DNA of 64,000 nt from Acetoanaerobium pronyense. Its GTDB lineage: Bacteria > Bacillota > Clostridia > Peptostreptococcales > Filifactoraceae. The stretch lies in assembly GCF_017874355.1 (NCBI RefSeq), contig NZ_JAGGLI010000008.1:1-64000 (forward strand). Reading direction: 5' to 3'. The stretch's first letter is position 1, and each line of letters opens with the position of its first letter. The position numbers and the translations under genes were made by a program. Under the pieces are notes generated by a model. It did not search any database and was not told the DNA's origin. It was given only the letters and a program-made list of their open reading frames with translations. This document shows, in pieces, positions 8,364-16,613 of this stretch.

Positions 8364-8963
8364 ATGAAAATAAAACAAAGAAAAGATATAGAAAAAGAGG
8401 AGTTTAAGAGTTTAATATTTGATATAGCTACGGAAATACTCCTAAGGGAAGGCTACGAAAATCTTTCAATCAGAAAGATAGCAAAGGCGGCAGGATACTC
8501 TCCAGGCTCTTTATACTACTACTTTGATAATAAAGCAGAAATCATTTCCATGATTTATGGAGAAAACGTAAATAGGATATCAGAGCAGATGGGGAAAGTT
8601 CCATTAGATATGGAAAGCCCTGAGAAGACCCTTGGGGAAATACTGAAGATATTTATAAATCTAACCCTTGAAACACCTGAGCACTATAGGGCAGTATTTA
8701 TGAATGATATTGAAGAGCTCAGGGATAAGTTTGGAATGTTATCAGAAGATAATGTAATACCAAATCTTTTGAATCTCATTAATGTAGGAATCGAAAATGG
8801 AAGATTTAAAAATGCAGATGCAGCTATCACATCACAACTTATATGGGTATACACAAATGGTCTAGTATCAAGACTTATACTTGAGAAAAATTTAAGCCAA
8901 GAGAGAAAAGAAATGATAATAGACTTTCACTGTGAGACAATGAAAAATTTGTTACTAAAGTAA
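8364..8963 (+). CDS. TetR/AcrR-family regulator
   Basis: A 199-aa protein. The N-terminal TetR HTH is clear (IATEILLREGYENLSIRKIAKAAGYSPGSLYYYFDNKAEI, about residues 20-60), and the C-terminal all-helical ligand domain has TLGEILKIFINLTLETPEHYRAVF, typical of the WHG/TetR_C_33 class. ATG with TAGGAG 12 bases upstream. The membrane protein gene begins 48 bp downstream on the same strand, so the regulator probably controls it. Confidence 0.9.
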   Translation: MKIKQRKDIEKEEFKSLIFDIATEILLREGYENLSIRKIAKAAGYSPGSLYYYFDNKAEIISMIYGENVNRISEQMGKVPLDMESPEKTLGEILKIFINLTLETPEHYRAVFMNDIEELRDKFGMLSEDNVIPNLLNLINVGIENGRFKNADAAITSQLIWVYTNGLVSRLILEKNLSQERKEMIIDFHCETMKNLLLK

Positions 8964-9011
8964 AGAATAGGAAAATTTTAAAACTGCTTATTTGAAAGGA
9001 AAAGATTATTT

Positions 9012-9881
9012 ATGAATAAAAAAAATACTGTGACATTACTTACACTAGGGATAATAGCATTGTCCTTTATAGCCGCTATTACAGGTATATTATCATCACA
9101 GGGAAGCGGTCCATACAGCTATGAAACTATAAGAGGAGACATAATAGAAATCTATGGTAGAGGGCTTTACAGACATATGAAGTCTGATATTGCGATTCAA
9201 GGTATAGCCCATGATTACGTAACCCTATTTATTGGTATTCCCTTGCTTATTTTAGGGCTTAGAGGATATAGGAAGGATTCTTTAAAAGGGAGTTTTATAC
9301 TTACAGGAACTTTAGGATTTTTTCTTCTTACATACTTGTTTTATCTTATGATGGCTATGTACAATGAATTATTTTTAATATATGTAGCTCTTTTAGGATT
9401 TTCTTTCTTTAGCTTTGTACTTATGCTAGGAAGCTTTGATAAAGATAGCATAAAAGAAAAGTTTAGTGAAAACACTAAAGTCAAGGTACCTGGAATATTT
9501 TTAGTGATAAACGGAATCAATGTGGGTATCTTATGGCTGACGATGGTGATAACACCACTACTTGATGGAAGTATATATCCAGTAGATATAGGTCATTCCA
9601 CGACACTTGTAGTCCAAGGTCTAGATCTTGCACTTATGCTTCCATTTTCCATAATCACAGGAATATTGTTAATAAAAAGAAATCCACTTGGATATATTTT
9701 TGCACCATCATATCTTATATTTCTTTCTATACTGATGGCAGCCCTTACAGCTAAGCTTATAGCTATGGGAATGGCAGGAGTAAGCATAATTCCAGCAATC
9801 ATAATAATGCCAGCCACAATGCTTATTTCTATAGGCTGCGTAGTTTCATTGATGAAAAATATAAAGTCTAATGTGATGTAA
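9012..9881 (+). CDS. Polytopic membrane protein of unknown function
   Basis: A 289-aa protein with about eight predicted membrane helices (for example TLLTLGIIALSFIAAITGI, YVTLFIGIPLLILGL, LLTYLFYLMMAMYN, GIFLVINGINVGILWLTMVI). The first loop (SSQGSGPYSYETIRGD) is extracellular and has no cysteine or metal motif. No transporter signature is recognised. It follows a TetR regulator in an apparent operon, which often marks an efflux or lipid-modifying membrane protein, but this is only context. The ATG is preceded by GAAAGGAAAAG. Confidence 0.8.
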   Translation: MNKKNTVTLLTLGIIALSFIAAITGILSSQGSGPYSYETIRGDIIEIYGRGLYRHMKSDIAIQGIAHDYVTLFIGIPLLILGLRGYRKDSLKGSFILTGTLGFFLLTYLFYLMMAMYNELFLIYVALLGFSFFSFVLMLGSFDKDSIKEKFSENTKVKVPGIFLVINGINVGILWLTMVITPLLDGSIYPVDIGHSTTLVVQGLDLALMLPFSIITGILLIKRNPLGYIFAPSYLIFLSILMAALTAKLIAMGMAGVSIIPAIIIMPATMLISIGCVVSLMKNIKSNVM

Positions 9882-10098
9882 ATCCACAGACCACTTTTGT
9901 CCATGCTCCTGAGAACCGAACATGGTTTTCGGGGGCTTTCCGCTTTTGGGGAATTTTCCATATTTTTGTCGCATTGTTAACAATGTGAAGGGAAAAGTCA
10001 TTTTAAACAATGTTCGCAAACACCTACCCTATTAGCCTCTAAAACTAACAGGGTATTGGAAATAAGACGCTTGGTGAAATTCTAACAAAGCAGAATAG
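9882..10098 (+). other. GC-richer junction at the start of the accessory gene patch
   Basis: This intergenic stretch is visibly richer in G+C than its surroundings at 9901-9960. It contains a CCATG / CATGG hairpin (9901-9905, 9921-9925), a perfect 14-bp palindrome CATTGTTAACAATG (9972-9985), and a TACCCT / AGGGTA repeat (10024-10029, 10050-10055). I see no gene. It separates ordinary genes from the following series of small accessory genes and may mark an insertion boundary. No convincing attC, att or IS end could be defined. Confidence 0.4.
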
Positions 10099-10908
10099 AT
10101 GGTGAATTTTATGGAACAAATTATAAAAAACTTTGATAAACAAATTGCAATAATTGTTTTTATAATTTCTGTAATATTAATTCAAGTTTTATCTAGTTAT
10201 CAAGGGCTTCTTTTATTAGGGTTAATCGCTGTAGTTGTTATTTTAATGAAATCATTAAAAATTAAAGAGATATATATTATTTGTGCTATTTATATAACTG
10301 GGCATTTGTGTTCAGAGTATCTACGTCCTATATTAATAGCAATTCCAGAGGCTGTAGAGTGGAAAGTCATAATATCAAGATTTAGTTTGCTAGGGTTTAT
10401 AATTCCTTTGTTGGTACTAGAAATATTTAGGAGACCTAAAATCAGCTATATTAAGGTTGGTTCATTTACTAGGGATGTTCAATTTCCATTTATTTGGGTG
10501 GGTTTGTTTAGAGACCCTATCTGGAGATTTCTTATTATTTTTTCAGGTATTATTGTTTTGTCTTTTTCATTTTTCATTGACTTTACACATCAAGGATTTT
10601 GGACTTTATTTGCATATGCAGTAATATTTTCGCTAATCAATTCTATTCTAGAGGAACTGATGTGGAGGGGATATATACTTAGTAGATTTGTAGATGAATA
10701 TGGCGAAAAAATTGGACTAGTAATTACAAGTGTAGGATTTGGTTTTTATCACTTATCTTTAGGGTTTTCTTTGTATATGTGTGTACTTTTTTCGATAGCT
10801 GGTATGTTAATGGGTGGAGTTACTATAAAATCAGAAGGATTACTTCCTGTCATAATAATGCACTTCTTAATGAATGTTATGTTTGTATTAGTAGGAATGA
10901 TTTTTTAG
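10099..10908 (+). CDS. CPBP (CAAX/Abi) intramembrane protease
   Basis: A 269-aa polytopic protein. The three CPBP motifs are present near the C-terminus: EELMWR (E185, E186, R190), FYHLS (H218) and HFLMN (H255, N259). These form the metal site of the Rce1-like intramembrane proteases. Bacterial members have been linked to bacteriocin immunity and protein processing. No strong Shine-Dalgarno precedes either ATG (10099 or 10111). It opens the patch of unrelated small genes; nothing nearby resembles a bacteriocin precursor. Confidence 0.88.
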   Translation: MVNFMEQIIKNFDKQIAIIVFIISVILIQVLSSYQGLLLLGLIAVVVILMKSLKIKEIYIICAIYITGHLCSEYLRPILIAIPEAVEWKVIISRFSLLGFIIPLLVLEIFRRPKISYIKVGSFTRDVQFPFIWVGLFRDPIWRFLIIFSGIIVLSFSFFIDFTHQGFWTLFAYAVIFSLINSILEELMWRGYILSRFVDEYGEKIGLVITSVGFGFYHLSLGFSLYMCVLFSIAGMLMGGVTIKSEGLLPVIIMHFLMNVMFVLVGMIF

Positions 10909-11092
10909 GTAATTTCAAAAAAGTGGAAAGTAACATTCGCCTAACAATGCATTGCCAATTGTTTTTCCAACATTTAATAAAATAGAAGATGAATTTATTA
11001 AAGCCATTGAAGAACATGTAAAAGATAAAGAAATTATTCCAATGAAAATAGGCATAATTACATTAAATAAATTAACAAAGGGGTTAATTAAT

Positions 11093-11641
11093 ATGGCAAT
11101 TGATTTAAGTATTAAAGACGATTTTAATAATATCTTAGGAGGAATTAAAGCATCAAGGACTCCTCAAAGAATGACTATAGATTATTTATGTAACCATCCC
11201 GAATATCTAGAAACAGTGGCAAATTGGATTTATAATGAGTTTGTTGCAAAATCAGAAAAGAATTTAAAAAAGTTAGAACTGATTACTAAGTATTTTAAGA
11301 ATACCAGTCTAACATCTTTTCCAATAACACTTATTGCAGTTATAGATAATGAGTGTGTGGGAACAATTTCTATTTTTGAAAATGATTTAAAAACTCAAGA
11401 TGAATTAACACCTTGGTTAGCCTCATTATATGTAAGTCCAAACTATAGAAGTCAAGGAATAGCAGAACAGCTAATCAATAGAGTTCGGGAAGTTGTAAAA
11501 GGATTAGGATTTAAAACGCTATATTTAAGAACCGAACACACTTCTGAATATTATAAAAGATTAGGCTGGGAGTATGTATATAAAACACATGATGAAAAAG
11601 GGCAAGAAACCCAAGTTTTCAGAATATCAGTAAAAAATTAA
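11093..11641 (+). CDS. GNAT-family N-acetyltransferase
   Basis: The GNAT domain begins at the Met encoded at 11171 (MTIDYLCNHPEYLETVANW), with the acetyl-CoA loop LYVSPNYRSQGIAEQLINRV and a C-terminal YLRTEHTSEYYKRLGWEYV. The reading frame is open further upstream. An ATG at 11093 has AAAGGGG upstream and adds 26 residues that do not look like GNAT; the frame continues to a TTG at 10952 without a Shine-Dalgarno. The extra N-terminal stretch may be the remnant of another gene joined to this one. Substrate unknown; small GNATs of this type are often annotated as resistance-like. Confidence 0.75.
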   Translation: MAIDLSIKDDFNNILGGIKASRTPQRMTIDYLCNHPEYLETVANWIYNEFVAKSEKNLKKLELITKYFKNTSLTSFPITLIAVIDNECVGTISIFENDLKTQDELTPWLASLYVSPNYRSQGIAEQLINRVREVVKGLGFKTLYLRTEHTSEYYKRLGWEYVYKTHDEKGQETQVFRISVKN

Positions 11642-11709
11642 GAAATTTAAATCAAATTCACAATAGTATATTATTGCGAAGTAAACTTAAGATTAGGGGA
11701 ATATTTTAT

Positions 11710-12174
11710 ATGGAAATAAAAGTTATAAAGGGAAGTATAAATTATATAGATGATTGCGAGGATGCATTAGTAAATTCAGAACTGGGGAAAAGGTATTTTT
11801 CAGAAAAGGGAAAAGCTAGAAAAGCATTAGAAGAAGGATTTAAGGAAAATGATATATATGTCGCCATAGACAATAATAACAACTGTATGGGATTTGTATG
11901 GGTTATATTAAATGGAATTTTCCATGCGCTTCCTTATATACATATTATTGCTGTGAAAAGTGAAAATCGTGGACAAGGAATAGGAAAAATGCTCTTAAAA
12001 TTTATTGAGGATGTTTATTATAAAAAATATTCAAAACTATTTTTAATAGTATCCGATTTTAATCCGGATGCAAAAAGATTGTACGAAGATCTAGGATATT
12101 CAGTAATTGGTGATATACCTAACTTATACAGACAAGGTATAACGGAATGTTTGATGATGAAGTCAAAAGAATGA
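11710..12174 (+). CDS. GNAT-family N-acetyltransferase
   Basis: A 154-aa GNAT. The acetyl-CoA motif is HIIAVKSENRGQGIGKMLLKFIED and the C-terminal motif is SDFNPDAKRLYEDLGYSVIGDIPN, resembling RimI-like enzymes. ATG at 11710 follows TTAGGGGAATATTTTAT; an in-frame TTG 36 bases upstream would place this site inside the coding region. It is the second of three consecutive intact GNATs, which differ too much from one another to be recent duplicates. Confidence 0.85.
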   Translation: MEIKVIKGSINYIDDCEDALVNSELGKRYFSEKGKARKALEEGFKENDIYVAIDNNNNCMGFVWVILNGIFHALPYIHIIAVKSENRGQGIGKMLLKFIEDVYYKKYSKLFLIVSDFNPDAKRLYEDLGYSVIGDIPNLYRQGITECLMMKSKE

Positions 12175-12276
12175 TGATTCCCCAAATTTATATATTCTGT
12201 AATACCAATCATATGCAGTAATTATAGAATATTACTGTAATAATTTAGATTAAAAGCATATGGAGGGAAGAACTAT

Positions 12277-12810
12277 ATGGAAAATATAACATATAGAAAA
12301 TTAATAGTAGAAGAGTGTGTGCGTATAAAGGAAATGAACCCATCTCAATATATTCGCAGAGCATGGAGAGGGATAGATGGGGAGCGGAAGTTGGTTGAAA
12401 TTAATTACCAAGACCCTGATTGGCCAAATGGGTACGAACAGCATTATAATAATCTGAAAGATACTATTATAAGTGGGGGGAGCGCTATAGGCGCTTTTGA
12501 TAGTAATAGTAAGTTAGTAGGCTTTGCAACTGTAAACTGCGAATTTTTTGGTGAGGCGTATAATCACGTTTTATTGGACCAATTATTTATTACATTGGAG
12601 TATAGAGGTAAAGGAATAGGTGGAAAATTATTCGAGGTTTCTGCAGACGTAGCTAGAAAGTGGAATGCAGATAAGTTATATATTTGTGCTGGGTCGGCTG
12701 AAGAAACAATTGCTTTTTATTTTGCAATTGGTTGTAAAGAGGCAGTAGAAGTAAATAAAAAGCTGTATGAAAGTGACCCAAATGACTATCAATTAGAGTA
12801 TATCCTATAG
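12277..12810 (+). CDS. GNAT-family N-acetyltransferase
   Basis: A 177-aa GNAT with the acetyl-CoA motif LFITLEYRGKGIGGKLFEVSA and C-terminal KLYICAGSAEETIAFYFAIGCKEA. The start ATG follows ATGGAGGGAAGAACTAT. A short dyad CAGTAAT / ATTACTG (12216-12222, 12231-12237) upstream may be an operator. Acceptor unknown. Confidence 0.85.
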   Translation: MENITYRKLIVEECVRIKEMNPSQYIRRAWRGIDGERKLVEINYQDPDWPNGYEQHYNNLKDTIISGGSAIGAFDSNSKLVGFATVNCEFFGEAYNHVLLDQLFITLEYRGKGIGGKLFEVSADVARKWNADKLYICAGSAEETIAFYFAIGCKEAVEVNKKLYESDPNDYQLEYIL

Positions 12811-12898
12811 ATTTATACATTATATCCGACGTCGCTAAACCTTAAAGTGTTAGAGGACATTAGATTAGAGAATAGGGAAAAAGGAAAGGGATTACAAG

Positions 12899-13146
12899 AT
12901 GAGTAAGGTAAATATTAAAGAGAAGAAAGTGTGATAAATGGAGAAATAAAAACCCCAATGAGGCTAACAGCTCTATTTCTCTTACCAGGACTACTTGTAG
13001 AAGTTGCTTATGCTTTTCTCGCCAGTCCAATTCTTAGAATAGAGTTTCCAAGTACAGTTTTATCAGGGTTAGCTGGATTAATCATCTTGGTACCTGTAGA
13101 GATTGGAATAATTCTATTTCATAGTAAGAAGGAATTTGGAATTTGA
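12899..13146 (+). pseudogene. Frameshifted N-terminal fragment of a membrane protein, perhaps CPBP protease
   Basis: An ATG at 12899 behind AAAGGAAAGGG opens a frame (MSKVNIKEKKV) that stops at 12932-12934. The neighbouring frame continues from a GTG at 12931 with INGEIKTPMRLTALFLLPG and two membrane helices, ending at 13146. Read across the frame change, it looks like the first 80 or so residues of a CPBP-type membrane protease, with no catalytic part left. The shift and the truncation suggest a decaying gene. The alternative is a genuine 71-aa membrane protein starting at 12931. Confidence 0.5.
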
Positions 13147-13292
13147 TCGATTAAGAAAATGATTCCATATGATAATAGTCTAGATTTTAAAAAATAAAGG
13201 ACATGTGGGTTCAAATAAATAGACTATAATTAAAAGATAAATGATTGATTTACGTTAAATGAAAAGAATAATTTATGAGAGGAGATAAGAGA

Positions 13293-13633
13293 GTGATTTT
13301 GAAAACAAAAAAATTTGTGATCGGTGAAATGTTAGAAGAAGACATCAATGGAGTATTAGATGTATATAATTCAAATCAGGATTTTCTTTTATCTCATATG
13401 GATAGAAGCGAAATAAGTATAGAGTGGTTAAAGAAAGAACAGGAAGAAATGAAGGACTAGAGAATTACTTGAGAAATGCAAATTTAAAAAGTATAAGAAT
13501 TGATGTTGTGAATAGTTATGATGGATCAGTTCTGAAATTTTGGAAGAATAGAGGATTTAAAGAAATAGAAAAAGTTCAGTTGCAGTGGTCAGATAAATTA
13601 TTAGATGCAATAGTGCTAAAAAAGAGTCTATAA
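13293..13633 (+). pseudogene. Broken GNAT acetyltransferase gene
   Basis: The frame from the GTG at 13293 (behind GAGAGGAGATAAGA) gives a GNAT N-terminus (MILKTKKFVIGEMLEEDINGV) that stops at 13460. A second frame open to 13633 carries a GNAT C-terminus (KSIRIDVVNSYDGSVLKFWKNRGF). The central acetyl-CoA-binding part is missing. This is an internal deletion plus frameshift, so the gene is most likely dead. Confidence 0.7.
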
Positions 13634-13773
13634 AGAAGTAAAGTAACTTTGAAAAATCTACATCGTATAAAAAAACGATTAATAGCCATATATAGTAGTA
13701 TAATAGGAAGAATTAATCACCAATAGATATATACTTCCTTGGGTACTAAAGATATTCAAACATAGGGGGATGA

Positions 13774-14184
13774 ATGATGATTAACGGAATTAACCATATT
13801 ACATTTGCTGTATCAAATTTAGAAAAATCAGTCGAATTTTATGTGAATATATTAGGTCTTAGATTGGTTGGGGAATGGGATAAAGGAGCATATTTGTTAG
13901 CAGGGAACCAGTGGGTCGCCCTTAATGTTGAGAGTGCAGTGATTTTAGATAAAAAATCAGATTATAGTCATATTTCTTTCAATGTCTTATCTACAGATTT
14001 TCAAAAAATGAAAGATAAACTTGAAAGTGCAGGGGTAAAATCTTTCAAGGAAAATTCATCAGAAGGAGACTCATTTTATTTTCTTGACCCAGATGGGCAC
14101 AAATTGGAGTTACATTACAATACTATAGAAGATAGGCTGAAGTGGGCAAGAGAAAATGATTGGTCAACATTTGAACTTTACTAG
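13774..14184 (+). CDS. FosA-like fosfomycin thiol transferase (VOC family)
   Basis: A 136-aa vicinal-oxygen-chelate protein. Metal ligands expected for Fos enzymes are present: H8 (INHITFAV), H66 (YSHISF) and E112 (HKLELH). The segment ENSSEGDSFYFLDPDGHKLE (residues 93-112) matches the potassium-binding loop of FosA, the glutathione-dependent enzyme, more than FosB, the bacillithiol enzyme usual in Firmicutes. Fos enzymes inactivate fosfomycin by opening its epoxide with a thiol. The thiol used here is unknown. Start at 13774 or 13777 (two ATGs) after AGGGGGATGA. Confidence 0.82.
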   Translation: MMINGINHITFAVSNLEKSVEFYVNILGLRLVGEWDKGAYLLAGNQWVALNVESAVILDKKSDYSHISFNVLSTDFQKMKDKLESAGVKSFKENSSEGDSFYFLDPDGHKLELHYNTIEDRLKWARENDWSTFELY

Positions 14185-14304
14185 GGAAGAAATTTTCCTA
14201 AATTACTTCTGATGTCACAGCCCTCGTAACCCCAAAAGTGCTGGCAAATATATTGAAAATCAAGGAATTGCAATGGTGAATTTTAAAAGGAGAAACAAAA
14301 TTAT

Positions 14305-15108
14305 ATGTCTAAAAAAATACTTATTTTATATCACTCCGGGGCAGGTAGTACTAAGACTTTGGCTGAGATATATTTGGAAAAGCTAGGGAAGTATTATCAA
14401 ACTGATATTGAACCAATAAGCTTAGAATATGATTATAAAAAAATGTTAAAGTATGATTTTCTTATTCTAGGATTTCCAACATATCACTGCGAACCTTCTT
14501 TATCGATGACAGAATTTATAAATAATATGCCAAAGTTTGAAAATGAAATTAGAGGATTTGCATTTACCACATTTGGTCTTTACTCAGCTAATACTATGAG
14601 AATATTTATTAAAGAGGCCATCAAAAAGAATTTAATCATAAATGAAAGTTCTATATATAGAGCACCAGCCACTGATGGTGCATTACTTCTCCCTTCATTT
14701 TCTTTTATGTTCAGATATGAAAAAAATATTAAATCAAGGTTAGAGGAAGATATTTTTAACATAAAAAAGCTTTTAAAAAAGAGAAAAATTAAAGTGAATA
14801 TTCCAAGGTTCAAGATATATTCGATTTTAAATTATCCAAATAAATTTTTAGGGAAAAAATATAAAAGAAGTTTTAAAATAGAAAAAACTACTTGCATAAA
14901 ATGTGGAATATGTTCAGCCAATTGCATAAGAAACTGTTGGGCAGATGATGGAGGTTTTCCTTTACATATAAAATACGACTGTGAATTTTGTTACAGGTGC
15001 ATCCACCATTGTCCAAAAGAATCAATTTTGTTATCCTCAAAAACTAAAAACAAGCCTAAATTAAATCAAGAATTTTATAGGAAATTGAAAGATGAAATAC
15101 AAATCTAA
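14305..15108 (+). CDS. Flavodoxin-ferredoxin fusion protein (EFR1 type)
   Basis: A 267-aa protein. Residues 1-150 form a flavodoxin-like domain (KKILILYHSGAGSTKTLAE is the FMN phosphate loop; GFPTYHCEPS follows). The C-terminal part holds two 4Fe-4S sites: CIKCGICSANC and CEFCYRCIHHCP, both CxxCxxCxxxC. Such EFR1-family proteins are predicted electron carriers or reductases in anaerobes. ATG after AAAAGGAGAAACAAAATTAT. The methyltransferase gene follows directly and may be co-transcribed. Confidence 0.85.
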   Translation: MSKKILILYHSGAGSTKTLAEIYLEKLGKYYQTDIEPISLEYDYKKMLKYDFLILGFPTYHCEPSLSMTEFINNMPKFENEIRGFAFTTFGLYSANTMRIFIKEAIKKNLIINESSIYRAPATDGALLLPSFSFMFRYEKNIKSRLEEDIFNIKKLLKKRKIKVNIPRFKIYSILNYPNKFLGKKYKRSFKIEKTTCIKCGICSANCIRNCWADDGGFPLHIKYDCEFCYRCIHHCPKESILLSSKTKNKPKLNQEFYRKLKDEIQI

Positions 15109-15125
15109 GGATGGGAGTGGTATTT

Positions 15126-15944
15126 GTGGATAAAAAAGATATGGACTTTGATTTAAAAATTGATGCTAATAGGAATGCTTGGTCAAAATTATCAAAGGAG
15201 CATTATGAGCATTTCAAAATAAACCTCTCTAATGATGATTTCAAACTAAATCCAATAGTAGAGCAAGAGTTGGGAGACATAAAAGGCAAAAAAATTCTTC
15301 ATCTTCAGTGCAATACAGGGGCGGACTCTATACTTTTAGCAAGAAAAGGAGCAATTGTAACTGGTGTAGATTTTTCACAAGAAAATATTTACTATGCTAA
15401 AAAACTTGCCCATGAGTTTGAAATCGAAGATATTGACTTTATATGCGAAGATGTTCTTAAACTAATTGAAACTCACAGTGAAACATATGATATTGTATTA
15501 ACCACTGATGGTGTACTTGGATGGATTCCTGATCTTGAAAAGTGGGCAGAAGTGGTAAGTCATTTTTTAAAGGAAGATGGATATTTTTATTTACATGACT
15601 CTCACCCCTGGTATCTAATTTTTGATGAAAATTTAATCCTTAATGGAGAACTATCTCCAAAATATCCTTATTTTAAGAATACTCCAGATGAAGATGAGTA
15701 TATAGGAGGGTATGCTTCCAATCCCCACGAATCAAAAAATTATTTTTGGGGACATCAACTAGATGCTATTATTAGTTCTCTTATAAAATCAAATTTATTT
15801 GTAACCTATATGAAAGAATATGACAGATGTTCACCTGGGATGGGCGGATTAGAAATCGATGAAAATGGTTTAGCTTACCTAAAATCTCTTGAAGGGAAAC
15901 TTCCTTTGACTATTAGTATAAAAGCAAAAAAATATATCAAGTAA
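15126..15944 (+). CDS. Class I SAM-dependent methyltransferase
   Basis: About 272 aa. The SAM-binding motif is KKILHLQCNTGADSILLARKGAIVTGVDFSQENI (motif I HLQCNTGAD, acidic D of motif II in GVDFS), with a further DIVLTTDGVLGWIPDLEKWAEV motif IV. The fold resembles small-molecule methyltransferases with a LHLQCHFGQD signature. The GTG at 15126 is preferred because GGGAGTGG lies just upstream; an ATG at 15111 is also in frame but has no Shine-Dalgarno. It is next to the flavodoxin-ferredoxin gene with no clear shared pathway. Confidence 0.85.
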   Translation: MDKKDMDFDLKIDANRNAWSKLSKEHYEHFKINLSNDDFKLNPIVEQELGDIKGKKILHLQCNTGADSILLARKGAIVTGVDFSQENIYYAKKLAHEFEIEDIDFICEDVLKLIETHSETYDIVLTTDGVLGWIPDLEKWAEVVSHFLKEDGYFYLHDSHPWYLIFDENLILNGELSPKYPYFKNTPDEDEYIGGYASNPHESKNYFWGHQLDAIISSLIKSNLFVTYMKEYDRCSPGMGGLEIDENGLAYLKSLEGKLPLTISIKAKKYIK

Positions 15945-16156
15945 CTCAAATCATTTCATATACAACTATACAAATCAAGTATATTCACTATGAAATTCAA
16001 AATGAGGAAAATAATCAGCGGTATATGATACAGCATTAAAATTCTTATATTACCTCAAATAGCTACATGGTAATTTCTTTATAATCTAATTTGAATAACA
16101 TAAAAACTTTAGGGTATTGTAAAAACGAATAGAATATACCTAAGGGAGTGAAGTAA

Positions 16157-16573
16157 ATGCCGATTCAGCCTTATATTAATTTTGACGGGGATTGTCTTGA
16201 TGCAGTTCGATTTTATGTGGATGTATTTAAGACTGAGCAGCCGGAAATAATGTACTATGAAGACATGCCTGAGGACCCTAACTTCCCTATCACTGATGAT
16301 ATAAAAAAGCTTGTACTACACACGACATTAATTATTAATGGAAGCTCTGTGATGTTTTCGGATGTGCCTCCTGACATGCCTTTTCTCAAGGGAAATAATG
16401 TAAGTCTTACATTTATTTCAAATGACGAAGAGGAAATAAGGCATATATTTGATAGACTGAAAGAAGGCGGTACTGTAGGAATGGAGCTTGGAAAAACCTT
16501 TTGGAGCAAGTGCTACGGGGCTGTAACAGATAAGTTTGGCGTAGAGTGGCAACTGGATTTTGATGAAGAATAG
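16157..16573 (+). CDS. PhnB/YjdN-like VOC-fold protein
   Basis: A 138-aa single VOC-domain protein (PYINFDGDCLDAVRFYVDVF at the start, HTTLIINGSSVMFSDVPPD in the middle, WSKCYGAVTDKFGVEWQLDFD at the end). This is the 3-dmu-9_3-mt / PhnB group, common in bacteria with no settled function. Start ATG follows AGGGAGTGAAGTAA. It converges with the aminotransferase gene and shares the terminator. Confidence 0.88.
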   Translation: MPIQPYINFDGDCLDAVRFYVDVFKTEQPEIMYYEDMPEDPNFPITDDIKKLVLHTTLIINGSSVMFSDVPPDMPFLKGNNVSLTFISNDEEEIRHIFDRLKEGGTVGMELGKTFWSKCYGAVTDKFGVEWQLDFDEE

Positions 16574-16576
16574 ATT

Positions 16577-16612
16577 AAAGCTGAGGAAATGACAAATCAT
16601 CTCCTCAGCTTT
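16577..16612. terminator. Bidirectional terminator between convergent genes
   Basis: A perfect 11-bp inverted repeat AAAGCTGAGGA (16577-16587) / TCCTCAGCTTT (16602-16612) has a T-run on the plus side. It lies between the stop codons of the VOC gene and the aminotransferase gene. Confidence 0.85.
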
Positions 16613-16613
16613 T

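Noticed and set aside
9593-9961. Minus-strand 122-codon frame across the accessory junction
   Set aside because: Its body is antisense to the membrane protein gene, and it has no recognisable domain or ribosome binding site.
9960-10960. Possible integron attC sites (CTAACAA-type motifs at about 10082 and 10940)
   Set aside because: The partner core sequences at the expected distance and an integrase were not found, so a cassette array is not supported.
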